The notes under the pieces were generated by a model that was not told where the DNA came from, made no database searches, and saw only the letters and a list, made by a program, of their open reading frames with translations. The position numbers and the translations under genes are program-made. Of a DNA stretch of 64,000 nt, positions 44,403-57,232 are shown piece after piece. Numbering within the stretch: position 1 is the stretch's first letter; the number at the start of each line of letters is the position of its first letter. This DNA is from Gymnopilus junonius (Eukaryota; Basidiomycota; Agaricomycetes; Agaricales; Galerinaceae). Location of the stretch: assembly GCA_015501075.1 (NCBI GenBank), contig JADNYJ010000136.1:1-64000 (forward strand). The letters run 5' to 3'.

Positions 44403-47073
44403 GGACCTTGCGTAGATATGCAGATATGGATACCAGACTTAAAGCTTGAAACAAAATACAAAACATTCAAACTTTGATTTTAATGAGGCTATAATTGAAC
44501 TGGTTATGCCCTAAATCTTTGAGAAGGTGATACAGGTAGACGTGCGTCATTCTGATTTCCCAGATGAAGAACAGAGTAAGCACACAGCTCAATCCGATTG
44601 GCATTTTCTCGTTAAGAATAGATCCTCAGTGACTGCAAAAGCCGATATCTTAGGAACAAATGCCATTTACATTTGAAGGCGAGGTAAGCCCTAAAACTAC
44701 TCGAAGCTTTTAAAATGACACAAATAAACATTCTGGAGCAGGAAAGCTGAGGGTTCACTCTGGTTAGAGAATCCTTGCGATTCTACCTTTGCGAAGAAAG
44801 ATGTCGACCAATGACCTGGGACCATGGAAACAAAGAAGCAGAGGTCATTTAATCGGGACGTCTGATACTGAGTTGGAAAAACATTAAAGTTGACAGATTC
44901 CACTTTATATCGCCGACAAATTCTTGTTTCTTGGAGAATGATATTTAGAAACGGTTATAATGCAAGCGCTCGACTCGGAGGAAGAGCTAGGAACATAAGC
45001 TTATAAATAGAAAAAAATACTGTCCGATCCCATCTGGCCAGCTTAACTACATGGCTTGCAACGTTAAAAATAAAGTAGTACAGTACCAGGTTCATAAATA
45101 ATGGTACGGATCTCTCTGCGTTCCATGAAGCAGAAGTAACCTAAGAATTATTATTTCGAACAGACTATCAAAGCAAGCTCGCTGAGCAGAACTTATTAGG
45201 TCAAGTTCAACGAACTCGATCTCTAGTCAAGTAAGTGATGGAGAACTTCTTGAGCTGAAAATTAGGGTTCACACCCGTTAAGGATGAGGAAGGTGGAGGG
45301 AGAAATATGAAGGCAGCCCTTTTAAAAACATGTACAATGACAACACGAACCCAGTTAAGACGTAGTCCATCCTGGTCTGCATAGGAAGAGGTAGAACCAC
45401 TAACATCTGTCTCCATGTGAAGAATAAACCAAGAGAGTCAAACAAGATGAAGGCTCTGTTTAATGGTAATATTCTTGGATACGTGAAACCGAGCAGTGTT
45501 CTATCTCTTGATGGCACAGTTTTACAGCCATACGTCTGTAAATAATGAAATGGGGGAGAAGATATTCACAGCATGCATCGCCTCTGCTTTTATTTCCCTG
45601 GGAGAGACAAACGGACGAGGTATCATATAGAATAGACACGGCGAGCAGAAAAAAAACTTGAAGGATATTCTATCCTGGTTCAGGCGTGCAATTCTAGTCA
45701 GATTTAACCCCTGGTTTCTCCCTCCAATGATAGGGATTTTAGCAATACGCCTCGAGAGTAATGAGTGGTTGGTCTTGGAGATGGAGAAAGACTCGGCAAG
45801 GGTCTATCGAACGTCCGTAGAGAGGATAAGCGCAAGCATGCAATGTGCTTGATGTGTTGGTGCCTAGGTGTCCTACTTCATGAGATGGGTTGAGTGTGCG
45901 CGCCATGCCAGGTCAACCAATGCAAGCAAGACGATCTTACGAGAGGAATTTCAATGCGTCTGTCGTGTCTGTTGTTCGACTGGAAAATTAGATATGTTCA
46001 ACAGAAGGATATAAAATTCCATGCCACAGATTAAATGGGGTTGAAGGACGATGGCAGGTACCAACGTTCTGCCTTCTCGAAATGGCGACTGGAGATCAAA
46101 TTCAAGCCATCGGGAAGGCCATCGTGATTCGTGGTCCACCCATAAAATGAATGGCATATGAAATAAAATCCTTACCCGTCGACTGTTAGTCACTTTATGC
46201 TTCATCGATAATTATCGATGACGCAAGGTTTATCGTACTTTTAAGCCACTGGTGAGCCACAAACCTTGTCGAATGCTGGAGATTGCAAACAAAGGAGATG
46301 CGAGACCAGTCGATGATTAGAGCGAGAAAATAAGGCATTATAATGGAAAAGTAGAAATATCCATGTCAATCTTTCGTTGCTGAGAACAATGAATGAGCCT
46401 TGCAAGGTGCGCGTGGAAGTGGGTGCCAGGTGCCCAAAAAGGGAATTTGAACGGTGTCCGGGGGATCAAGGTGGTTGACGGGCACTGCCAAAGTTTCTCA
46501 CCAGCCATCATCATCTCCCTCACAGCAGCGACCGCCAGCTATCCTCCTTTCCTCAGTCGATCTCGACGTATTTCCTTCTTTTTCATCCCTCCTTTCTTTC
46601 TGCGGCCGACGTCTAGGTTTGCTTTGGCTGGGTCGGAAGGAAAGACGAGGACCAGGAGAACTTCAAGGTTGCCAAAGAAGAAAACGAGGACGGTTTAGGG
46701 TCATACTCTTGCTCACCGTTCGCAGTTTTACTCTGCTTGCAGTTGCATATCGCTCACGGAATGAAATAGAGGGCACGTTCTACAGTAGCAGAAGGTCGCC
46801 ACGAACCCGCTTTCATCGGCTTGTCCTCGTCGACAGGACGGCCACTCCACTCCACCATTGTTAATCGCCGCAGCGTCATAGTTGCTCACGATTTTGGCCC
46901 CATTATACATTTACGACTTCACTTCAATCGGTCGAGTTCGAAGGAACCAGTCCAGGCTCGCTGATTCTCCAGTCCTATACGCAACTACCTTTTTTTTCTA
47001 CCCCAACGCCCACTTAACCAATCAATACCCTTCCATACCCTAATTCCATTCCCCCAAAATCCCGTAACGAAGG
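44403..47073. other. Long intergenic region (2.7 kb)
   Basis: Only short frames without domain, splice series or codon pattern. The last part (46450-47070) is the CHS7 promoter and leader, with pyrimidine-rich tracts just before the ATG. No RNA gene was recognised. Confidence 0.45.
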
Positions 47074-48773
47074 ATGGGATTCCAATTCGGATCCTTTGAT
47101 AGCATTTGCGAGACCGCTGCGCTCGTCATTTGTCCCTTGGTCGGCAGCGCACAAGGTGTCGAGCCAACATGTTACAGCAGGAACGTGGATATCGGCGGCA
47201 CACTTATTTTCCAACCATGTCAGTCTTTTTTTCTCCAGCTTGCTGACGCGCGGATGCTGATGTGCTTTTGTTTTTTCTTTTTTTCAGCAACATGTTTCGT
47301 CCATATCGTCGCCATCATCATGACTGCCATTATGATCGTACATATCCGGAGTAAATACACGGCTGTTGGACGGAAAGAGATTGTCATGTTCTTCTGGATG
47401 TACATGGTCATCGAGCTTCTGGCGATGTTCCTTGATTCCGGTGTTATTCCAACCTCAAATGTGGCTTATACAGTGCGTTTACCTTGATGGTTTACCTCTT
47501 GACTTTAGGATGGCTGACGTCTTTTTTGTTTCGTTCGGCAGTGGTTTGCAGCAGTGTATACGGGACTAGTAGCCGCTGCGTACTGCTGTTTGCTCATCAA
47601 CGGTTTCATTGGGTTCCAATTCGCCGAGGATGGCACGCCTCTCTCACTATGGGTATGTTCGCTAACCTTCTCTCCTACTCCAATTATCTAACGCCCTCCT
47701 CTGTCTCCTCCAGTTCCTCCGGATATCTTGCCTGGTCGTGTTCGGCGTGTCCTTTTTCGTCTCCATCGCAACATTCCTACAGAAATTCGGATTCAATTAC
47801 ACGAAACCCATGGGCCTATTCATCATCTACCTCCTCTGGCCGCTCATTTGCGTTCCCGTATACATCGTCTTACAACTCATCCTCGTTTTCCGCACTTTGG
47901 AAGACAGGTGGCCAATTGGTGATATTGCTTTTGGCACTATATTTTATGCCGGCGGCCAGGTATTGCTGTTCGCATTCAGCGCGACGATATGCAAGGCGAT
48001 CAAACATTATATTGATGGCCTGTTCTTCTTTACGTTGTGTGTGTTGCTGAGCGTCATGATGGTGTACAAGTATTGGGACGATATTACGGTAAGCATTCTT
48101 ATTTTCTATCGTCTTTTCTCTTTGTCTTTCTGGTCATTTTGGCGCATATATGCGCTTTCTGGTCTTCGTCATTTTTTCTTCTCTGCTGCTTTTTTTGGTT
48201 GGAGCCTGCATGCCGGTGTAGTTTAGGGCAAGCACGTTCGTCGGCCACTTGTTCCGAATCCGGATTGGTTCGGGGCGTATGCGTTATGTCATCGGCACGT
48301 AACTTCTGCCGTTCTCCGATCCTCATGCGCCTATGCCGAACAAATATGTATTCCTGTTTTTGCCCTTACCTTTCACCTTCTTCTGTACTCTGTATTTCTA
48401 TTCTTCCGCTCACTTCGCTCGATATACACATGTACTCACACCTTTCTCCTCATAGCGCGAAGACCTCGAATTCTCTGTCGGCTCGAAAGCCGCCGTCTGG
48501 GAAGTCAAAGATCCACTCCTCGCCGACGACGAAGATGCCTCCTCGGATCGATATCCTGTTCCTCCTCCCTTACCTGGGTACCCTTCCTCGACAAATGGGT
48601 CCTACCCTAACTTCCAGAGCCAAAGTCAACCAGGGCAACAATACCCCTCCTACCGCGGGGGAAATGGAGGTGGGGCCGCGCCTAGTTTGGTTGGAGGTGT
48701 GAGTGGAGCGCAGCTTTATGGATCGCAAGGGAAGAGAGGGTATCCGCCTGGTATTTCACAGGATAGGTATTGA
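47074..48773 (+). CDS. CHS7: Chitin synthase export chaperone
   Basis: Five exons (47074-47218, 47288-47472, 47542-47652, 47714-48088, 48456-48773) sum to 1134 nt, 377 aa, with no frame break. The start [20 protein letters not shown] is followed by a small Cys-containing luminal part ([20 protein letters not shown]). Then come about seven membrane segments (for example [79 protein letters not shown]) ending at YKYWDDIT. A disordered Pro/Gly/Ser/Tyr tail follows. CHS7 resides in the ER and lets class IV chitin synthase (CHS3-type) leave for the plasma membrane. The last intron, 367 nt, is several times longer than other introns here and is T-rich. Confidence 0.9.
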
Positions 48774-51211
48774 GGTTAGTATAGCATTTTTTTGGGACTC
48801 TTATGCGATGGGATGAGTGAGGGGCGTGCAATGGACTGATAGAGCGCCGAGCGGGGGGGTCTATGCTGGAGAACTGAAAACGAGCAAGATTTCTTTTTTA
48901 TATATTTACTTTTTACTACATACGAGGTACACGTACATTGCATACACCAGACCACCCGCATCGTTTTAGTTATTTTTTTTTTCTTTTAGTCATTGGCACA
49001 GACAGGCATGGACCGACTTTCTTTCTTTCTTTTTTTCTTTTACATTTTATTGCCTCCTTTCTTTTTCTAGCATGTGTTTACTACTTTCTTTTTTATGACG
49101 TTCTTTTCTCTGCTCGCGTTGGTAGTGGATTAAAGGACTTGAGCTATGGCAGCCTGTTGAGCTCTAGCTCCTGCTTTTCATCTGTCTCCGTCGTTATCAG
49201 TCTTGATTATTCCCCATTTTTCTTTCCGCTCTTTGCTCCTGGTCTTTTCTCTGCATTTTACTGACCGCTTTTCCTGCTGCTCCTTTTTCTCAGCGGCTTA
49301 GGCTGCTCTTGCTTACCATTTTTTTCTTCGTTGCAAGAGCATTTGACAGCACTTAATTTTTGGGCCTATGTTATGCTTTGGAACCTCAAATAAATAATAA
49401 GGATGGATCTTCGTACACGGAGTGTTTTATAGTGGAATAATCCGCGATCTGAATAGGACAGCCTGGACAGAAGGGAAATGGGAATGGTAGCTATGACTCA
49501 CAAAGGTCCATGTACAGACTTTCCTTTTCAGTGGTTGCACCACCCCTTTTGCATTCGTCGTCTTTTTTGGGGGCTCGATAAGCGATAAATGCTAGATGGG
49601 GAGTGCTCATACTCTACTGGTATGCATAGCTGACGTGCTGGTGGTATAACTGCATAAGTTCTAGACTATTATGTGTATTTTGCACTAATTAAATTCGACT
49701 TGCTTTATCTCCACTGAATATCTGACTACTATTTGCAGTACTGTGACAATGACATTGATTTTCTCTTAGCTAGTATTAGTAGATATCTCCCGTACCTTCC
49801 AAAAAGGACTAACAATTCAAACTCGAGCGTTGCCTCTCACGGGTGGCCCGTAATTGATGGGCAAAGGGTTTACCTGGTGCCGGTGTATGAAAGCCACGTT
49901 GCTAATGGTCGGCGCTTGAGTTACTATGTATTAGGCGCTCCGAGTGATGACGCTATCGCTGACCAATGACCCTTACGAATCGGAGGGAGAACGGGCATCA
50001 TTTGTCTATTTTCCACGCGCGTTGGCACCCACGTCATCTTTCATGTTGTTAGTTGTGATGGACATGACGTGCAATTCACTCCAAGTAAAAGCAATTAATT
50101 GGCTCGCTAGTAAATCTAGGGCTCGAAGAAGTAATTCTGTACCAAAGGGGCAGAACCTGTCTTTGCGATACGTAGGTGCGCACGTATTAGATTTAAATTC
50201 GTGTTTTTTTTAATGGTAGACACATATATAAGTTGAGCAGAACGTAAGGCCATCACTCTGGTCAGTAGGCCTTGATTTAGTCTCACGGCGGAGTAGCCGT
50301 AACTCCTAGGAACACTAATTGATTGCAGTTCAAATTTATAGCATGTTTAACTGGGGGTGTTGTTTATTCGAAAGCCACCGTATCCAAGTATGGGCAGGCC
50401 ACTGTCGTCAACGAGGCAGTGCCCTGGGCGACTTACCTTGCTAAAAGTCCAAATTCATTCAGTCAGACGGGAGCTTGAAATTATTCTAACTAGGGCCCAT
50501 AAGTATTTATTCTGGTTCATAGTTCTGGAGAATTGGGATAATGGAGGCGAAGTAAAACGAAGCAGGATGTCAGAGTCCATTAAACTTGTATCAGGTTCAC
50601 GGTGATTGAATAAGGTTCGGGTGATCCCTTGAGGCACAGCCTCTTTATTTTATACTGCCTAGTTATGAATAGCGTGAAGTCGTCCCACCTCCTTGACGTG
50701 TGATTGTAGTGGTTGTGAAGTGATTGCCTACGAATGGTAGGTACGGCCCAACGCAGCGTATTCACACAACATGCCGGCGTTCCGGTCACTAAGTCGATGC
50801 CCAGATTCGGACGGACCAAGCGAACTATCTGAACTTCCCGTCATCGTTGAAGCTTCTGCATGGCAAGGGTTTCCTCACCCACTACAATGCTGGCACCACG
50901 TTTCTGATCGTGTGCAAATAAAGGAACAGCTGATTGAGCAGGCAGTGAGCTACCTTCCTTTTTGTCTCTCTCCCACCAGCAATCTCTTATATTCTGATGT
51001 GGATGTGTCTTTAGACGACAGAAGTGGCAGTTCGACAGAAGATAAAGACGTTTGGATTAGTCCATACAAGGGAAAAGCATAAAAAGAGGCACTCCTCGTG
51101 TAAACCGCATTGGAAAACTGTGCAAGTTTACAAGTCGGGCGCTACGTTCTTTCGGATTTACTGCCCCACAACCCTACAACTACAAAAGGCTTCAATAGAG
51201 GACTTGCTACA
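48774..51211. other. Intergenic, 2.4 kb
   Basis: The CHS7 3' side begins with a strongly pyrimidine-biased stretch (about 48960-49340). The rest holds short frames only. An ATG frame at 50771-51082 (103 codons) has no recognisable content and may be chance. Confidence 0.4.
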
Positions 51212-52488
51212 ATGCTTTCCTTCTTGGGGGACCGGTTCAAGTATCTCATTTCCAGTCTCTTACGGCCTCTCATCATTATTATGGCCCCTGAACCCAGCAG
51301 CTCCCTATTTCCTCCGTACCCCCTCAGCGTCACTGCATACGAGAGTCTGGTGTCAGGCTCCTACATCTTTCGAAAGGATCAGCCCAACGAAAATGCTGAA
51401 CACTTTCGCGTCAAGGAAGTGAGGCTGTATAAATGCAGGTCCCACCCATTTCACGAGTATGTTATCGCCCACGTCAGCAGTCCAAACATCAAATCTGCAT
51501 ATCTTCGCTTGGAGCGCACCCGTGTCAAACCGAAAGAAGAGGACACTACCGAAGAGGACTTCTTGTCTCGTTTACCAAACACTGCTCTCGCCGATGCCTT
51601 CAAAGAGGCGATAAGCGAAGCAGAAGAATCTGAGAATTTCGCCCCAGAGGACACTCCTACGCCATCTCCTCCCCACTGCCCCCAACCAGGGCTGCCACTA
51701 AATCCTCACAGAGTCTGCTTAGCATCAATTCAAATTCTGTCTCTCATTCCTCCGACTCCATAAAAGAATCCCTCAATCTTATTGGAACCCCGGCGGAAGA
51801 CAGGGTAGTCGCTGTCGACAGGGATTCTTTTGCGAAGGACGAGCGGCTAGATACACTATCCTTGCCAAATTTCCCCTTGCTCGTCTTGTCTGTCTTGCTC
51901 AGTTAGTCCATGAAGAGGACCCCATTTACAATTTGTTTTCCAGGCAGTGCTACTGGTATGCCAACCTTATCATGAAGGTTATTGAACGAGAACCCGGAGT
52001 GAGTTCCAAAGGACGGCGTCAAGGAGACGAGAACATCAATTTATTACATTTAGTACGCTTTAGCAGGGGTACGTGGTGGCGCATTCCGGTGGGAACGGTT
52101 GAGAAGAAGCTGGTTGATACAATATCCGAAACTTTTCGAACGCGTTGGCAGCAATACATGAGTAAGGTAGGAGAAGGACTTCGATCCCTTTATTTTATTT
52201 CTTGACAACTGTTGTACTTTTTAGATTCAAAAAGTCAATGCGTCCGCAGCATCGAATAATCCGGGGAAAGCACAGGCCGATGAGAGAAAGCAAACAGCAC
52301 CCTCGGGGAGGATCAGGACAGGAAAAGCTGGGTTACAAGCTGAGGGAGAAACAGACCTGACCGCCGCAGAAGGAAGGCAGTCGAACGAATTGAAAAGTCG
52401 AGAAGAACTAGAGCGAGAAATCGCATTGCTGCAGAACCGAGTCAAGGCTCTCCAGCAGCAAACACCGAGCAGTCATAGTAGGGTCTGA
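51212..52488 (+). CDS. Basidiomycete protein of unknown function with C-terminal coiled coil
   Basis: Exons 51212-52166 and 52225-52488. Two one-base losses would bring the sum to 1221 nt, 406 aa: one near the C-run at 51679-51685, and one in the A-run near 51866 where the frame moves to KFPLARLVCLAQLVHEEDP. The N-terminal half has a compact segment with VKEVRLYKCRSHPFHEYVIA and SAYLRLERTR. The middle has NLFSRQCYWYANLIMKVIE. The protein ends in a Glu/Lys/Gln-rich coiled coil (REELEREIALLQNRVKALQQQ). It reminds me of a lineage-specific family repeated in mushroom genomes, but no function is known to me. The start could also be the ATG at 51281. Confidence 0.6.
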
Positions 52489-52607
52489 ACGTATCCTCTC
52501 CTTGAACCATCTTTCCTCAAGCCAGCAGATCGCTAGTTTTAAGTCAAGCTCTGACTAGTGGATACGTTGTCGCAGTAGGTCTTCCGTTGCTTTTTTGTGC
52601 TTTCAAC

Positions 52608-52657
52608 CTTGCTTTCTTGTTCTTTAGTCTTGCTTTCTTGTCTTCAGTCTTGCTTCC
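52608..52657 (+). repeat. Short tandem repeat, about 20-bp unit, 2.5 copies
   Basis: Units beginning CTTGCTTTCTTGT at 52608 and 52629, with a partial third at 52649. It lies in the presumed 3' UTR of the 51.2 kb gene. Confidence 0.5.
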
Positions 52658-52850
52658 GCATTGCTATCGTCGTTTTTATGGTTACAGCGTTTTCTTTTTC
52701 ATTGCATTACCCTAGCCATCCTAGTATATTGAAAATACTACAATTTAACTGTTATTAAATTGCTTCTCGACACTGAGATTGTGCTACTCCGCCTGGGCAT
52801 CGTGGCAGAAATTTAATCCAAAGGAGCGTGTTAATACCCAAACGGATGAC

Positions 52851-53720
52851 CATCAGGGATTATTTGTCGCCTCCCAAATAGTAGTTCTTCCCGTTGGGTT
52901 GTTGTTGTGGCTCCTGTCACTGGGAGAAATTGTGAGCAAGTGATACAACGAAAACATAAGTAACTATACATTACCATCTTCTGGATTTTCCCTCAAGGAT
53001 CCAACATGGTTGTATATCTTGTGAGTTGGACAGAAGAGGCGGAATCCATGGTTCAAGAAGTCTGGCGCGATTGAAGAATTGATACTTATCATCGTATGGA
53101 ATCCCTCTTGGACTCATGGATATTATTGTCATAAATAAGAACTCGCGCCAAAGTACCAGTTTTGATTCCAAGCTCCCAGCCAGTATTATGAACGTCCGAA
53201 TTTTGGCACCATTAGGCACCCTTCAAAGAGGGCCCGTGTTGTCATGCATTCCTCGAGAAAGCCGTGAACATCTGCCAAGCTCCAAGATGTGCTCGAAAGA
53301 CGCGCACCAACTCGCTTGCCTTCGGCATATTGCTATAGAAGGATGGCTTGGTCAAGTTACAGCTAGATCGTTCAATTAAGGCGACCACGGCAGACATAAC
53401 ATTATTATCCTGGTTGACTATATGCTGCCTTTCCAAGGCAGGGAGTATGAAGCCTTCAAAAGAGGACTTTGTGACGATCTTGATTGCAAGCGAGGGAGGG
53501 ATGTTAGCTCCTTCTGCCATCGGTCTAAGTATTTTATAAGGTGGTTCAATACAGGGTGGTCGTGAAAACCGGCTCCATGACACAGAAAGATGGAAGAGTA
53601 GCGGGAGACGGTTGGCAGGTTCCTCTTGCTCATCGAGATTGCTAAAAGTGCTGCTCACAGCTCAGCTCCGGCATCGACAGAACCGCATCTCTCCAAAGGT
53701 GGCAAACGAGACCGAAGGTA
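52851..53720 (-). pseudogene. Decayed F-box family gene
   Basis: On the minus strand, pieces of the 34.9 kb F-box gene appear in order. They are LVCHLWRDAVLSMPELS (near 53700), FHDHPVLNHLIKYLDRW (near 53560), LPALERQHIVNQDNNVMSAVVALIERSSCNLTK split over frames (near 53450-53350), LAGSLESKLVLW (near 53160), GIPYDDKYQF (near 53100), CWILEGK and finally ELLFGRRQIIPD (near 52870). Stops and frame changes interrupt it throughout. The intron before the last exon is still visible, so it arose by DNA duplication. The region between segments is shorter than in the intact gene, so internal deletions occurred. Confidence 0.75.
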
Positions 53721-54237
53721 AGAAGACATTTCCAGGCTAGGATGTGGAACTGCAGTTATGTGTCAAAGATTTTTTGAAGAACACCCGAGGGAGGGATACA
53801 TTCCTACGAAGTCGGTACACGCAGAGTCCGCATGTCGAGCGGTCCGACCTGTTTCCACCTTTTTGATCACAAATTCTTGTCGAATGTGGCACTATTTCTG
53901 AGTGGAAAACCACGGCGGCGGAACCAGTAAATCTGCATAGACAAAGACCAAAGGATACAAAGTTAAGGAGGAATTTGCAATGGCTTGAAACGAAAACGAA
54001 ACTAATGCCAGTAGTTGCATACATGTCGAAACTGGCTCCATAAATAGATCAACCGTGAGGGTGAAGAGCAGATATAGAAAGGAGATGGGCACTAAGCATT
54101 TCTGAAGCGTGGCCGTCGTTCCTGGGGAAGTGAAATTTTGTTTCTATCTACTACTATTCGATTCGCCTTTGCTTTCTCCTAGTTGTGGGCCGACATAGAG
54201 CGACAGTCTGGACCAGGTCCCACTTAACCACGTATGA
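53721..54237. other. Intergenic
   Basis: About 500 bp between the F-box relic and the UTP18 3' end. No feature supported. Confidence 0.4.
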
Positions 54238-56769
54238 CTAAGAGGAAAGAAGTTGTAATTGGTATAGATCCAAATACAGTGTCGAGAGAACGGAGGCCAG
54301 TAGCTCAGAGCGCATTTCCTTCACCAGCGCCAAAGTTTTTAGATGATACAATAGCACCCTTCCACGGGTATTACCAATAGCGATGTACTCGCTCCGAGCT
54401 GAAAAGTCGACCGCGGTGACATGACCGAGAGGTGTGCTTGAGGTGGGCCAATTGCCAAAGGCCGTTAATGAAGGAAGGTGACCTATGGACGCGGAAAAGG
54501 GGTATCAGCACAGTGAAAAGGTGCACCGCAGGAAAAAGAGACAAAAAAGTTCGCTGAGTAGTAACACCCCAGACTTAACGAGGAGGGAAAGAAAAAGACA
54601 CTAACTAGACGCATGGCATCTTTCTTATCCTTGCTGGCCATGGCAAGAATCTGAGCGTCATGGTTGAACCGAAGCGTTGAGATTGGTGTTGTCAATTGTC
54701 CCAAAGTCTTCACCAACTTCGGTTCTCTGCAGCAGACGACAGGAACGTGCTATCACTGCAGAATATTGCGGCACAGAGAACGAGTCCGAGCCATACATGT
54801 TGACAAATCCGCTGGTCGAGCTGGAAAAAAAAAAGGTCACCAGAGAAGAACAGATAATTTAAAAACCGTGAAGAAAGGCACATGAGAAAGAACGTACCCA
54901 ATTGCCATGTACCCATTGGACACCACCTCCGCCAGTGAACACCCTTCCGGCACCTCGATAACCACCTTCGTCCTTCCACTTCTTTACACACCTTCTCTGA
55001 CCACATCCCAAATATAGACCTCAGCCTCGCCGTGAGCACCGCCAAATGTTTTCATCATGACCAGCAGCAGCGTCACCCCCTAGGACGCCATCAGCTCCAG
55101 TTGAAGGGACCCACCAGAGGCCCTTGACGCCTCCTCCGCCTCCGCCTCCACTTGAAGTGCACTTGAGCGATCCAATAACTTGCCCCGCTCCGCTCTTCCA
55201 ATCCACGAGATGCACATTGCCACCTCTTCCAGCCACAGCTAGCATTGAACCAGTTGCAGGCGAGAAAGCTGTATGAAGAATGTTTTCCGTGTTCCCACCT
55301 CCGCCTTTGCCACCCCCTCCTGTAGTGTCAGCGCCCCTGCGTCTTCGTTTTGAATTACGGCCGTTGTTGATGGTTGAAGATGGTGAGAGAATGGAAGAGT
55401 CGTCGAAGCCTGTTCCCCATAACCCTCGACGATGAAGGGTACTTGTGCCTTGCTGAAGGTCGTATGTGTAAAAAAAAGGTCGTGGTCCTGATAGGAGGAT
55501 ACTGTTGCCTTGAGGGTGGAAGAGGGCACTACTACTCGAGACCAGGGGCAAAGATGGACAATACAGCGTTGTGAGAAGCGGAGAAAGATGTCCGTCGATC
55601 TGAAAAGACGAAGGTCAGGACCATGTAACCAAATAAAGCGGAAGAAATGGCAGTAACAAGTAAGCATTTATGATCACGGGCAAAGTTCGAGTACAATACT
55701 GGAGGGGCGGCAATAGGACAGATAATCGAAGAAAATGGAACTCACATGGAAGAGTCTGATCCTCCTATCGGCGGTCGCAACGCACATGACAGGAACAGCT
55801 GGTTTAGGATGGAAGGCTAGGGCTCGAACCTCACCGCTCCCAGAGCCCTGTACGGATTGATTGGCATCCCGCACGCGTTCAAGATTTAAGGTTCCCTGAG
55901 GCAGGACGACGTGTTTGCGACCCTTCTTCTTGGAGTCGGCGAGTAAACCTTTCGTGGACGCGAGCATGTCTTTGATACCGTCCCCCTCTTGCAACATCTC
56001 GTCGCCTGCTTCATTGTCGCTGCCCTCTTCTTCGCCTTTTTTGCCTTTGCCCCGTGCTTTCTTTGCCCATGACGGCTCGGGGTTGATGCGTTCGAATTGA
56101 GCACGTAACCGGGTTTCATATTCTCGTCCGGTAATAGCATCCTCATCGACAGCCTGCCTGAGCTTCCGAAGACGCGTAGGACCCGAAAGAAGCGACACAG
56201 TAGTCGCAGGAGCGACGTCGGATGGATCGATCCACGCAGGTTTTTTGGATTTGGATTTCGGCAAATTTCTCGATGGCAGAACTTTTTGTACAGAGGGAGT
56301 GGAAGAAGACGACTCAGAGCCGGACTCGGATTCACTGCCAGAGTCTGAGCGATGGTCAGAGTCTTGCACCAAGTCTTCATAGGGATATTTTGACAGTATA
56401 GATCGCTAGGGCCAGCAGGACCTTCATCAACAAAAAATAACTAAAATTGGTAGAAGGGAAACGTATGAGTATTGGAAGGTGAAAGATGTAAAAACGTACA
56501 TCTTGGTCCAAAAGATGCTGTAAACCTCTCCCTTCTCCTTCCAAAGCTTCCACTCCCTCATCCTCGTCGTCGCTAGTGGTCCTCATCTTGCCCTTGCCCT
56601 TCTCCTTAGGCACGTACTTCACCCCGAACAGCATGGTTTCTAACCTTCTTTCTTCGTCGTCTTTACTCTCATCGTCCATAAGCAGGTCAAGCCTAGCGGC
56701 TTTGTTGGATACAGCATCATGACCTTGTTCATGGGTCTTTTTCTGGCGTTTTCTAGGGTGCTTTGCCAT
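54238..56769 (-). CDS. UTP18: U3 snoRNP-associated WD-repeat protein UTP18
   Basis: The start is MAKHPRKRQKKTHEQG at 56769. An intron near 56495 leads into SILSKYPYEDLVQDSD and a Ser/Glu-rich acidic region. The conserved KPAWIDPSD, REYETRLRAQFERINPEPSWA and WD-type blades follow. These include EVRALAFHPKPAVPVMCVATADRRIRLF (two short parts), ALFHPQGNSILLSG, EAEVYIWDVV, GFVNMYGSDS, STLRFNHDAQILAMASK and FSARSEYIAIGNTRGRV. UTP18 belongs to the small-subunit processome and acts in 18S rRNA maturation in the nucleolus. Gly-rich inserts (GGGGKGGGG, a run of Gly near 55135) separate blades. Frame breaks occur at the C5 run at 55076-55080 and twice between about 54920 and 55000, probably single-base errors. 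The stop is at 54238. Confidence 0.85.
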
Positions 56770-57232
56770 AATTGTTGTGGCCGGGAATCGTCGCAGTCGT
56801 CGTCGAAGCCAACGTCAAGAAAGTTTTCTGTGACAACCGATCACGTGAAGGAATGTGGTTGTGACGAAAGTTTAAGGAGTCCACTCCTGCCAACTTCCCA
56901 GTCCTTCCAATTGCCTTCCACAGCCCTTTCAACTAGAATAACTGCTTGTCCCTCTCCAACAATAAAAATAAAGCACCATTCGCATATTTTCCCCACTCTG
57001 GCGGTCTCCGAAACAATGTCTAAATACAGATATCCATGTGGATAATATTAATGGATTTTACAGGGACTTGAATCTCGACAGTGCTATCATACTTGCACCA
57101 TATAAAGCGAATGTATGATTTCGAGAGTGGGGTCGCTCCATGAAAAATGCGTCAAATTCCAAATGGCGGCCCATGTATCTGGTTAGCTCCTTCAAGTCCT
57201 GAGATGCAAACAAAGACCCAGAAACCTGGGCA
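56770..57232. other. Upstream region of UTP18
   Basis: About 460 bp with no coding frame recognised. Confidence 0.4.

Noticed and set aside
46393..46864. Two plus-strand frames of 101 and 136 codons
   Set aside because: Arg/Ser-rich translation of a pyrimidine-rich promoter region before CHS7, with no homology recognised.
50771..51082. 103-codon frame upstream of the 51.2 kb gene
   Set aside because: No recognisable content, and no splice path joins it convincingly to the downstream gene.
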